From Corinectria fuckeliana (lineage: Eukaryota > Ascomycota > Sordariomycetes > Hypocreales > Nectriaceae): 64,000 nucleotides of DNA. Both the position numbers and the translations under genes were made by a program. Below the pieces are notes generated by a model. That model had not been told where the DNA came from and made no database searches. It saw only the letters and a list, made by a program, of their open reading frames with translations. Below, in pieces: positions 42,368 through 53,547 of this stretch; the stretch's first letter is position 1, and each line of letters begins with the position of its first letter. Location of the stretch: NCBI GenBank assembly GCA_019137255.1, contig WPDH01000006.1, forward strand, positions 393,251-457,250. Direction: 5' to 3'.

Positions 42368-45300
42368 ATGACGGACCAGTCGCCGAATCACGGCGATAAG
42401 AAAGAGCACCAGCTCGAAGCCCCTCAGGCCCGGCCTGACCTACCACGCGACGACGCTGTGATATCCTCTGACGACAAGGACGAGACACCTGACCACGATG
42501 CGTCGAACGAGACCATTATGGAGGGCCGAGCCCAGGATCCAGTCATCGAGCTAGTCGGCGATGGCGACGATGTGGAAATAGCGAGGGAGAGTGATGTTAC
42601 TGTCCCAGAGGAGCCATCCAGCGGTGACGAGGATCAGCCCCGGCACATCGACGAGAAGGAAGAAGACAAGAAAGAAGAAGACCAGAAGGAAGATGAAATA
42701 CCAGAAGAAGCCGAGGTAACAGAAGCTGAGGTAAAAGAAGCAGAGGACAAGGACGACCGTGGAGATAGTGAAGACGACGATGACGACGATGGCGACGATG
42801 GCGACGAAGATGATGAAGAAGAAGAGGAGGAGGATGACGATGAGGAAGAGGATGAGGAACCGAGGCTCAAGTATGCTCGCCTTACGCAACATCTCGGCCC
42901 TCTCTATCGTAACGGCGACGCGACCAGTGCCTTTCTCGTCGCGGGTGACAAAATGGTGAGCCTTGCTTATATATTCTATCTGACTCACCGTACTGACTTG
43001 CTACCCAGATTGTCGGAACCCACAATGGTAACATTGTAAGTTTCTGTTGCCCAATCGTCAAGCAAATGTCTAACCCCGTCTAGAACATAATCCAGCTCCC
43101 GATGTTCCAGTCTCTAAAAGTCTATCACGCCCATTCTGCCTCCGTCACCGGCATCTCAATATCTCCCTACCCACCTCCTCTACCGACCGATAAACCAGAC
43201 CCTCAACCACGTCTTGCAGCACCTAGTACCTCGAGCAGCGCCTCGGCTCGACCATTAGACTCGTCTCCCGCTGCAGCGTCCAGAAAACCTCGGGAACGGT
43301 TTCAAATACCCAAAACGCCATCGAATGACATCTTCATTGCGACGTCGTCGATGGATGGCAACGTGTGCGTGCAGTCACTCATCGACATGAAAGATGTACA
43401 GTTGCGAAACTTTGCCAGGCCCGTTCAAACAGTGGCTCTATCCCCCGAATACAAAATAGATAGAACCTATCTATCGGGAGGAACAGCTGGCCAGCTCATC
43501 CTCACCGTTGGTGGCGCTCCAGGCCGAAGCACTTCTACAACAACCGGCAGTGCCTCTGCGGCGGCCTCCGGGTGGCTTGGTAGTATGGGCATTGGCAGCA
43601 ACACAGGAAAGGACATCATTCTTCACTCCGGCGAGGGAATCATCAGCACAATCAAGTGGTCTCTCTCCGGAAAATATGTCGTATGGTTGAATGAACATGG
43701 CATCAAGATAATGCGATCGAAGCTCCACCTCGACAATGCGGATGCGGAGGATGCATGGAAGCGCATAGGCCATATTGACCGGCCACAGACAGAGGAATGG
43801 GACACCATGGCCAGTGTCTGGAAGGGCCGCGTGGAGTGGATAGACGAACAGGCTGTAGAGTCGGACGAATCTGAACAGGGTCCCCTTGATAAAGCCATTT
43901 CGCCGGCCGCTGGGAGGCTGAAAGAACAGGCTGTACTAGGCAAGAGGAGCATCGAGCGGCTTCTCGTAGGCTGGGGTGGAACAATTTGGATCATCCATGT
44001 CCATCCTGGTGGTGTTGGCGTGGGCAGAAACGTTGGAGAGAAGACCATTGGACGCGCTGAAATTGTCAAGATGTGAGTCTGATCCTCTCAACGTGGACGA
44101 ATCGACAAGCTAACCCTTTCTCAGTCTTCGCATGGATTGCATCATTTCCGGCATTTCTTTATATACCCAGAACTTGTTACTCGTACTTGCATATTGTTTA
44201 CCCGACGAAGATGACGAAGGGGAAGATCTGGAGACACCACCAGCCAAGACACACAAGTCCCAACCTTCGACGGGATCAACAGGGAGCGGACTGGCGGGGG
44301 GCATCCGTCGTCGTCAAAACAACCAACCCCCTGAACTGCGCCTGATCGATCTCAACTCGCAGGCCGAAGCGGACAAGGATGGGCTAAGTGTTAGTCGCTA
44401 CGAGAGGCTTTCATCTGGCGACTACCATCTAGGAGTTTTACCTGCACGCAATGCTGCCTCCGCAGTTGCTTCGTCGAAGGGAGCACTCGAAGCTCTCGCC
44501 GGTCTAGGCTCGGATATGTGGAATGCCGCTATCAATCCCAGGGCACTATTCAGCTCAGGGGCAAGCATCCGAAGCAGAGAAAGCGGCGAGGATGCAGCCT
44601 CTAGTATGAGAGCTAGCAGCACCAGCGGGACCATCAGGCCTGGTGCTGGCAGAAGTAGCGCCCCATCGGTTCACCCTGGTCTGGTCAAACCCGGTGTCAA
44701 GATGTTCATCCACAGTCCATACGACTGTATTCTTGCCACGAGAAGGGATCTAGGAGACCATCTCGGATGGCTTTTAGAGCGTCAACAGTATCAGCGTGCT
44801 TGGGAACTCCTCGACGATCACCCTGAAATCGTGACTACGGCCAGTGACAGGGCCAGCGACACCACTCCTCAAACGCCATCGAAGCCCCAAGAGAGTGCTG
44901 ATGACTTCGACGACGATGAGTCCTTGGCAGATTCGGCACCCAAAAATCTTCAATCTTCAGTTGAACGAGAAAAGGGGCGGATCGGAGAGCTCTGGATCCA
45001 AGAGCTCATAGAGGATAAAGACTGGATCTCGGCTGGTCAAGTTTGTGGCAGGGTGCTCACAAGCGCCGACAGGTGGGAGAAATGGGTGTGGACATTTGCG
45101 GGTGCAAAAAGACTCGACGAAATCACGAACTACATCCCAACCGAGCCGATGCACCCCCCAATCCCTACAACCATCTACGAAGTTGTGCTGGGACACTATC
45201 TCCAGACCGACAAGTCCAGATTTAGGGAGTTGCTGGACCGGTGGCCCACAGAGCTCTTTGACATCAACACCATCACGACTGTTTTGGAGAACCAACTCAA

Positions 45301-46735
45301 ATATCGCGATGTGCGAGAAGACAGCATTGATGACGGGGAGAAGGGACGGGACTGGCGAATTGTCGTGGAAAGCCTGGCTCGGCTTCATGAAGCTAATGGA
45401 CGTCACCGCGAGGCGCTCAGGTGTTACATCAAGCTCCATGATGCTGACTCGGCTTTCCGTTTGATCAGGGAGAACCACCTTGCCGATGCTGTCGCAGATG
45501 ACATCCCGAGCTTCATCGGACTAAGGGTATCGCCTGAAGACGTGAGCCTGATGACGGAATCCGATCTTGAACGTGTCACATCCGAAGCGATCACCTTGTT
45601 GGTTGACGAAGCTCAACACGGTCTCTTGCGGCCGGATGTTGTCGTGGAACAGTTGGCTGCCCAACAACTGAACTTGTACACATACTTTTACTTCCGTGGT
45701 CTTTGGAGAGGTGAAGGTATCAGAGAACACGTCGGGGAGAACGTGGACCGACTAGTCATGGATAGCCAATCATTGGTGGACGGTTTCGCAGACTTGGCCG
45801 TACACCTATTCGCGACCTACGACAGGACACTGCTCATGGAGTTTCTGAAGCTCTCTGTTTCGTACACGTTTGAGAAGGTTCGTTTGCGGGAGAGAAGACT
45901 ATACTCCGCAAGAATACTAACCCATGTCTAGGCTGTCCAAGAATGTGAGCTCTTTTCATACTACGACGAACTCGTGTATCTCTACTCGAAGACCGGAGAG
46001 ATGAAACGGGCATTGTTTCTCATCATCGACCGCCTCAAGAATGTTGGCAAGGCTATCGAGTTTGCCAAGGAACAGGACGATCCCGATCTTTGGGAAGACC
46101 TGCTTAATTATAGCATGGACAAGCCCAGCTTCATTCGTGGCCTCCTCGAGCAGGTTGGCACGGCCATCAACCCGATCACGCTAGTGCGACGGATCCCCGA
46201 GGGCCTCGAAATCGAGGGCCTCAGGGAAGGTCTAACGCACATGATGAAGGAACATGAGATACAGTACAGCATCAGTTCTGGAGTCGCACGGGTCTTGCGC
46301 AGTGAAGTGGCGGCCGCACAAAACGAGCTCCGCTCAGGACAGCGCAAGGCAATCAAGTTTGAAGTGTCCGTACAGTCAACAGATCATGTTGATGTCGAGG
46401 TCAAAGATGTACCAACGGATGTAGACAGCCCAGAACGCAATGCTTCTCACCCTGAGCACGACCACGATCATCGGATCCCAGAGGTAGGGCACTGCGCGAG
46501 GTGCCATGAGCCCTTCACGGAGTATGAGATGGAAACACTGGTAGGATACGCGTGTGGGCATGTGTTCCACGTGAGTCACTTGCTGGAGATGTTGCACAAG
46601 GGCCAGAAGATTGATGTCGATTTGGGCAACGGGGTTGAGCAGGGGAGCAGGTATTCAGTCGGGATGAAGGTGATGAGAACGCGGCTGCTGAAGGACAAAG
46701 TAAGAGGAGGCTGTCCGGTCTGCCATCCAAAGTGA
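42368..46735 (+). CDS. VPS41: HOPS complex subunit Vps41 with a long acidic N-terminal extension
   Basis: Five exons: 42368-42955, 43009-43035, 43084-44072, 44125-45877 and 45932-46735, giving ~1386 residues with phases closing. Residues ~86-163 are an almost pure Asp/Glu tract. The Vps41 WD40 propeller then starts (RLKYARLTQHLG ... IVGTHNGNIN) and includes inserts rich in Ser/Gly/Thr. A clathrin-heavy-chain-type helical repeat follows (YDELVYLYSKTGEMKRALFL ... LWEDLLNYSMDKPSFIRGLLEQVG). The C-terminus has a RING-H2-like domain (~1307-1384: CARCHEPF ... YACGHVFHVSH ... CPVC). Vps41 tethers late endosomes and AP-3 vesicles to the vacuole through Ypt7. Exon 2 is only 27 nt. Confidence 0.93.
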
Positions 46736-47132
46736 AGATCGAAGTTGTGTCAGTCAGTCTCATTATCTATACCTCAATATGTTGATGGCGTTTGCGGATG
46801 CCGGGTCTACAAGCGTGCACCTGATTGCCGTTCCTTGTTGCACTTGGGTGACACTAACACAGACACGCTGACACAACGAGCACGAAGGGAAGGGAAAGGA
46901 AGCAAACGAAGATGCAGGACTGTTCAAATTCAAATTTCAAAATGTACCTCGGTACAAAACTTGATTATTATCTCCTTCTGAGAGGTTCCCAAATGCGAAA
47001 ATCAGAAACCTGTGTACCAAGCTGGCCCCCTTTCGGATCTCGACAAAGATTGCCCTCCAAATCACCTACTAATCTGCTAGAGATGGGTCTCGATTCGCGA
47101 ATGCATTCCGTTCGTTGGACAGCAACGGTGCT
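46736..47132. other. Convergent 3' region between VPS41 and the GPI-type protein
   Basis: 397 bp with no recognisable gene. It holds two converging 3' UTRs. Confidence 0.35.
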
Positions 47133-47940
47133 TTAGAAGATGATGGCAGCAACCATGCCGGCGACGCCGAGGATGGCGGCGGAGACGGGGTCGGGCATCG
47201 TGGCAGCGCCAGTGGCAGTTGCGGTAGAACTGCCCGAAGCACCGGTGCCCGTGGCCGTGGCAGTCCCGGTGTAGGAGTCGGAACCGCTGCCCGAAGCGCC
47301 GTCAGAGGGCTTGGGGTAGGTGCTGGATGGGTTGCCGGACGCGTAGGTGGCGCCGGTGGCCGTTCCCGTGCCGCCAGACGCGCTGGGCTGGCCGCTCCCG
47401 CCAGTACCAGTACCAGTGACGGTAGTGACAGCAGGAGGAGGAACCGAGTAACCGGGTTGAGAGCCGCCGGCGGGGATGCTCTCCTGTGGCACAGACTGGC
47501 TGGGTTGGTCCTCTCCATGAACCGAGGTCTGGTGACCTTCACCGTAGGATGACAAACCGGCCGAGTTGGGGACGGTGGTGGCGCCGGTAGGGGCGGGAGG
47601 AACACCGCTCTCGATGGAGGTGGAGGCCTGGCAGTAGGTGTTGTGGACAATAGTGCACACGCTCCAGGTGAACAGGACGGTCCCTGTGATCTTGGTTAGC
47701 CCTTGGAGCATGGCATCGGCGGTCATGGGGGCAGTTTACCTTCAGAGGTGGTAGAGCCAGACTCGGCGGTAACGACGGGAAGAGTGGACGAACAGTCCGC
47801 TGTAGAAGAGGTCAGTGGGAGCCGAGAACGAAGAGGTCGGGATGCTGCGTACAGTAGGCACCGGTGGCAACGGAAGCCGAGGCGAAGATGCCCACGAGGG
47901 CCAGGCCGATGGCGAGGGCGTTCATCTTGAAGACAGCCAT
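47133..47940 (-). CDS. Secreted Ser/Thr/Gly-rich protein, predicted GPI-anchored
   Basis: Three exons: 47940-47853, 47799-47740 and 47683-47133 (introns of 53 and 56 nt with CTGAC/CTAAC branches), 232 residues. An N-terminal signal peptide (FKMNALAIGLALVGIFASASVATG) is followed by a small domain with three cysteines (DCSSTLPVVT ... SVCTIVHNTYCQ). A long low-complexity region of Ser, Thr, Gly and Pro, likely heavily O-mannosylated, comes next, then a C-terminal hydrophobic segment (AAILGVAGMVAAIIF) preceded by small residues, as expected for a GPI-attachment signal. Role: cell-wall or surface protein of unknown function. I do not recognise a named family. CWH43 in this window remodels the anchors of such proteins; this is a pathway link, not evidence of co-regulation. 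Confidence 0.8.
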
Positions 47941-49899
47941 TTGGTCGGTCGGTCGAAGTAGTCTGTTGCGTGGTGCGGTTAGCAGCTTGCTGGAGGTTGG
48001 GTATGGGACGGTCGAGGAAGCAAGAAGCTGGAGATGTTGAGGGAAAGAAGGAACGTACAGAAGGGGTGCTTGGGAAGAAGGGCGTGCAGGGTTGCTGAGG
48101 AGGCGAGCGAGAAGTGGGCGAAGTGAGAATGATCACGCTCAACGCCAGCACACGAGCCGCTTGCTCCCTTGCAGCAGAAGGCAGGAGAAGACAAGAAAGA
48201 AAGAGTGAAAGAGGATCACAAACCTTGACGAAGCGTTTTGCTGCAGCGTAGTGAAGTGCGTGCGTGCGATGAAGGTGGCAGGTTGTGACGAGCCGGAACG
48301 CGCAGAGAGTTGTTTACGTGGAGGAGATGGGGAAAGGAAGGAAAAAAAGAAGATGACGAAGAGCGAGGGGCTTTCCGTGATAAACAAACGGCTCGGCAAA
48401 CGACGGGGACTAAAGCTGGCTGCGAGGCTTGTCAGTTGGTGAACACTCGAAGGCAGCTGTCAACTGTAAGGCCCTAAGGCAACGGGGGGGCGGCAACGGG
48501 TTATAAGGGGACGTGAATCACCCAACGCAGGGACTGTTTCTCGCACAACTTCCATTGGGCTGGCAACTGGCTTTTTTTGTACCAATGGAAGAAGTGGCAT
48601 GGATGGATAGCAGTGTGATTGACGCAGCTGGCAGCTGGACATGGAACTGAGGAACAGAGGGAGCTCATGGAGTGTGCTCCAAGGGGAAAAGGGGCTCATC
48701 GAGGCCAACAACTTACCTTCACAAAGACGTGCAATTCCTCACGAACGAGCTGCTGCCGGGGATTATGAAGAATGGAGCGCAAAACAGAATGGAACACGAT
48801 GATTGCAGTTGAGATCGAACGAGCCTGTCGGGAGGATTCCAGCTCTACTTGTTCCAACCGTCGACTCCCCTTTCCCGCTCGACTCCCACACGCGCTCGCC
48901 CCCCCTCCCCTTCTACAAACACCAACGCCTGAATGGCCGAGATCTCATCATCATGCAAATCGTGTGCAGGACTACGTGACGCAGCGGCATGATCGAGGCA
49001 CGTTGCGCCAGCGGCCGTATCTCGCAGCAAAGGCAACACAGCACAAGCTTGCAATGTGCCAGGTTAATTGGAGATGTCTGCGGCCCTGGCATCGTGCGCC
49101 CGTCCGTCTGTATCTTGAGCAACCGCAACCTCGCCGGCCTCAGACACTTTTTCCCCCTTTCCATGCCAAACAACACGCATGCGCGCACGCAGCACGCATG
49201 CGAAGCCTGCTTGGCCAACACGTGTCTGCGTCACCCGTCTCGTGCAATGCCATCTGGGCCGTTGCTCAACGTGAACTAGCCCATGTCGACACCCGTTCCG
49301 TTGCCCTCCCGAGCCGTCAGGGAGGCAAACCGCATCGTCCAAACCGAGCATGGCATAAGCGAGCATGCAGCTTCCCACTACAAACATTCTGTCTCACGGC
49401 CCTTCTGGGCCGGGCCGTCGTGAGAGCTGGATGGATCTCTGTTGCGCCGTGGTTGGGTGCCATCGCGGTGCTATTCCACGGGCAGTTACGAGGAATTAGC
49501 CACGGAGGGTTTGTGTTTCGAGTGGCGATCAGAGAGACGGTGCGTTGGTGTCTCGTTTGATGTTGTCTCTGGATACCCGTAACATGGAACATGAAATCAG
49601 TGGGCGATTCTCGTCAGGTCTGGCTTGGTGTCCGTTCATGTTGCGGCTCAAGATGCCCTTGTTTGACGAGGTTCATATACAGTAGGCTATCATTGCTAGT
49701 TGTTAGATACTTGGCCGCGTACTAGGACTGAGCACAGGGATATCGATGCAATTTCAAGACTGATTCTCATATAGAGTGCAACGAATGGCAGACAACATCG
49801 CAGATGAAAATTGCGGGCTTGTTGATAGGCGTACAAAAGCCGAAATATACCCAAAAAGGCAAAAAAGAGGATGAATGGTGGTTTCAAACCACCTCTATT
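47941..49899. other. 2.0-kb gene-free interval upstream of the GPI-type gene
   Basis: Promoter of the GPI-type gene and spacer up to the tRNA. It contains a perfect 10-bp inverted repeat CTTCCATTGG / CCAATGGAAG (48549-48558 and 48582-48591), which places CCAAT boxes on both strands. A 262-codon plus-strand frame at 48772-49560 has no recognisable domain and I do not call it. Confidence 0.4.
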
Positions 49900-49988
49900 G
49901 GACGAACAGGGAATCGAACCCTGGACCACTCCCAGATTTTTCGAACGAAAGATGCTAAGGGAGTATTATACCACTAAACCATTCGCCC
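49900..49988 (-). tRNA. tRNA-Ala (AGC) with an 18-nt intron
   Basis: On the minus strand the sequence folds as a cloverleaf: acceptor GGGCGAA / TTCGTCC including a G3:U70 wobble pair (the alanine identity element), anticodon stem CTCCC / GGGAG, loop TT-AGC-A...T with anticodon AGC, and T arm CAGGG TTCGATT CCCTG. The mature length without CCA is 71 nt. An 18-nt intron sits after position 37, the canonical site. A box (TGGTTTAGTGG) and B box (GGTTCGATTCC) fit the consensus. Confidence 0.93.
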
Positions 49989-50509
49989 GATTGGATGATA
50001 AAGTACAATGAAAACAAGGTACATATCCATGAGATAAAAAGTCACTCGCGAACAGTTAAATTTTACCAAGCCAAGCACTTCAATCGTCATCAAAAGGATC
50101 ATTCTGTCGTCCACTTACTTATGCTGAAAGAAGAAACAAGCACTAGGACCCAAGTAGATAAGTACTTACTCAACAGATGGAAGATATAGTTTCTCTCTTG
50201 AGATTTACCTGCTCGTGAGCTCATCATCCGATTTTGCACACGGCGCTCCCGGGTAAATTCAGTCAAAGGAACAGGTTCTGGCCTCCATTCGATTGCCCAT
50301 GTTTTTCCTATCTTGCCTAGCACTGAATATGAAGTGACGAATCAACGAATTCCGCCTGCGGACTTGCACAAATACACCCTCATCATAGTTCAGATAAAAC
50401 ACACCACAGCCCTCAGAGCCTCTTTCATCCGCATAAAACCCACATCAAGAAAGAAAAGCGAAGAAAGAAAAGCAGAATGCCTCAGCGTCAACCCCGTTAT
50501 GACTACACT
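49989..50509. other. Spacer between the tRNA-Ala and the DUF6594 gene
   Basis: 521 bp, AT-richer than its surroundings. It includes the tRNA 5' flank and the 3' UTR of the DUF6594 gene. No gene is recognised. Confidence 0.35.
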
Positions 50510-52209
50510 TTATTGGAGAAAACGAGCAAGTACTGTCATGCCTCCGACATAAACGCCCCCATACATGAGAGTTTCTTGGGCATCTCGGGCTGTCGTCAGC
50601 TCATTGAACGCACCCGAGCCGAACAAGACCATGCTAACGATGACCCCAAAGAGAATTATAATAGTCATGCGCCCAGCAAAGTCATGAATCACAGCAAAGG
50701 TAAAGAGAGGCCCGAAAATAGCCACGACAACCCCAATTGCTAGGTCTTGGACCGGACCCCGGTTAAAGATATGTCGCCGGGCGGCAACCTGCGATCTGTC
50801 TGGATCGTCCTCCGGGCCACCTATCGGAGGGGGCGGCAGGTCATCTGGAGCTCGATGCTCCATCGGCGGTGGTGGATTAGGTTCCAGTAGGACGAGATCA
50901 GGGGTGTGGAGGAATCCAGTCTCGAGCTCTGCGATCGGCATTTCATTGGTGAGGAACGCCCTGTAGTTTTGAACGTCACCCATCGTTGGCGGTGGTAACC
51001 CCTGAATGTGACCGAAAGAAGCCAGCAGCGTATCTAGGCCTGTTAGATGTATAGGGCTATGAAAGAGCATAGCGCCATCTTACTGTAAGCCTGAAGCTTC
51101 TGGGAAAGTAGCCCGAGAATCCGTCCTTTCCTTTCATGAAAGGGGTGGTTGCTCTCTCTCTCCTCACGTTCTGAGGCTGGAATGCCTGCTTGTTGTCGAT
51201 TCACTGCGTCGACTTCGTCGACCTCCTCCAGGCTATCCTCTAGAGTAGTAATCTGATCCTGCAAGGATAACAGAATGCGATGGTTGACAGCCTCAAACCG
51301 GCGGTACATGGGCCTCACTGGTGGCCTGACATGGCCAGCTAATTTCGCCGCGACGAGCTCATATCCACTCAGTGGCCTTTCCGCCCTGGGCTGAGGGACC
51401 CTTGGGTTTGGAGCCGCCATCGGATTTTGATAATGAGGGGGCTGGAAGTATTGAAACGGGGCATTCCCCCTAGGGGTCTCCGGGGCACCGTAGTTGAGAG
51501 GGGGATACTGCTGTGGCACAGGATGCGGATTTCCGAAATGGGGATCAAACCCGGGCGAAATCTGTGATGGAATTTGGGTCGCTACGGCGTATTCAGGATA
51601 CTCCGGGCTCCAGCTTAGATCGGACCTGGATTCAGCCTGGCGTTCGGAGAAGACGTCGTTGGGAATTGTGCTCGGAGCAGATGAAGAAACAGACGGTGAG
51701 ATCGGGGGCCCACGACGCCTGGCTTTATACTGGGCCGAATCCCTAGAAGAGAGCTGAATAAAGCCTTGCGTAACCGTGGGTGACTCGGATTCAGACATAT
51801 GCAGTGAGTTTGGTCGCTGCGCTCCCCTTGGTGGTCTCCGTCTCGTTGGCCTCTGGTATTCTCTGGACGTGCTCGCATCGTCCTTGTGAGCTGATGCAAT
51901 TTCTATGGCGTTGGATCGACTGCTGCTTGAGTTTGTAGGGCCAGTGGTGTCTGTTACGGAAGTGGTGGAACCGGCCATCGTAGGAGAACTTGTGGATGAT
52001 GATGAGTGAATAACCGGGCCGTCTGGAGGGCGATCTCCCCCTTTGTAGTCCCCTACAGCTTCTGAAAGCGGCCTGGAGCTTATTGAGTCGGCTTCTTTTG
52101 AGGGAACATTTGAGGAAGAGATAGGTCTGGATTTGGAAATCAGCGGCCTCCGTTTTCTTATAGTGCCGTCCCCCCCTGTATCCATGTCCCTTGTTGGAGG
52201 AGCTTCCAT
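50510..52209 (-). CDS. DUF6594-type membrane protein
   Basis: Two exons: 52209-51084 and probably 51033-50510 (50-nt intron, GTAAGA donor, CTAAC branch, CTAG acceptor; an acceptor 6 nt upstream is also possible), ~549 residues. The first ~270 residues are Ser/Pro-rich and disordered. The conserved part begins around LSGYELVAAKLAGH and has a coiled-coil-like segment (RRFEAVNHRILLSLQDQITTL). The C-terminus has three hydrophobic helices (DLAIGVVVAIFGPLFTFAVIH, TIIILFGVIVSMVLFG, YGGVYVGGMTVLARFL). This layout is that of the fungus-specific DUF6594 family, whose function is unknown. It is probably a membrane protein with a cytosolic N-terminus. Confidence 0.75.
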
Positions 52210-53547
52210 TGTCTCTGTCCCTGCTCCTGTGACTTATTTCCAAGTGATATTCGGCTTGCCTGGGGTCAGACACTGCGTTGGTTTCTTGTCGACTCGGAGC
52301 TGTGTATGTGGGCTTGGACAATGCTTTCTCCTAGATAAAGAGTGAGCCTGTCTCAGAATGGTTAGTGACTCTAGGTCAAGCTTCTAGAGACCAGATCGCG
52401 ATTCAAGCAAGTAGAAGGGAGTCCCTCACTACCGCTAAGTGTTGCAACAATGGTATAAGTGCGTGGGAGGATTCACAAACATGAGGATCTGAACCGGGGC
52501 TGGAGGAACTGATGAGACGATCCACGATAACAAGCAAGAAGCTGATAACGACAGGGGCCACGGTGATGTACAGCAAGGGCTTAAAACGACGAAGGCCAGA
52601 ACTAGAGGATACAGATAACAAGAGACACTTGTCCCGTCGCGTCGTTATATCACGGCGAGGGGAGAAACATGGTAAAAGGGAAGCTGAAGGCGGAGCCTCC
52701 TTGGAGCAAGCGACACGACACCCGTCATCCAGATGACGCGCCTGTGCATGTGTCAGCCCCGGGCCAACGCTCTCTCAGCTTGCAGGCTTCAGGATTGGAT
52801 GGCTGTTCTCGGCTCACATCATGGAGGACGAATGGGGTTCGGCTGGATGGATACATGGTGGTGTGGTCAATCTTGGGGGTGCATAGTTTTCGCACTGTGC
52901 ATTGTGCTCACTGGCTTCGATGTGAATAGTGACTGGATTATGCTAGTGATCCATTACCAATAGGTAAACTCAGCTTTCGGTACCGTGCATATAGTTATAT
53001 CGTTGACACTGTAAAGCACTTAAGCCAACTGTTTCCGAGTTGGCGGTTTGTCGGGTTTTCTAGCGGCCCGGATAGTCCCGCCGGCCACGGCCTAGGAAGC
53101 CGCTCCACCAAAGCTACCCAGCTCTTCACTTACACACTTGCGACAAAATCTCGAACGTCGCTCAATCGTCGTTGAATCGCCGCTCCAAGGACAAACACAA
53201 GGCTTCCCGTGGGAGTGCGGAACTTGGATTCAATCGTGCTATTCTCTCCAGCTCTGCGACCCGAAATACCGTCTACCGGCCACCTGCATCACCACCACTC
53301 AACTGTCATCGTTTTCCTGCAGTACAGCACACCACCTTCTACGAACGATACGGACCGACACATGCCAATTGTGCCTCACCCCGAGACTCCACTTTGATAC
53401 ACTGTGTTTAGTACCAGTTCGAGTTCGTCGCGTTAAAAGGATTGCTATCCGCGAAATAATACCTGCCCGTACGGCCGAGCCTCCGACTTTCCATTCGCAA
53501 CTCCCGGACCATCCAATACCTTGCCTGCGCCTCGCGTTGGACGCACA
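52210..53547. promoter_or_regulatory. Divergent promoter region of the DUF6594 gene and GATB
   Basis: 1.3 kb. A 72-codon minus-strand frame at 52403-52621 contains one hydrophobic segment (LLYITVAPVVISFLLVIVD) but has no recognised relative, and no splice path joins it convincingly to the downstream gene. The segment 53100-53547 is the GATB leader. Confidence 0.4.

Noticed and set aside
48772..49560. 262-codon plus-strand open frame
   Set aside because: No domain, no signal peptide or membrane pattern, and odd composition. It overlaps the promoter side of the GPI-type gene.
52403..52621. 72-codon minus-strand frame with one hydrophobic stretch
   Set aside because: Only a single short hydrophobic segment; no homologue recognised and no clean splice into the DUF6594 gene.
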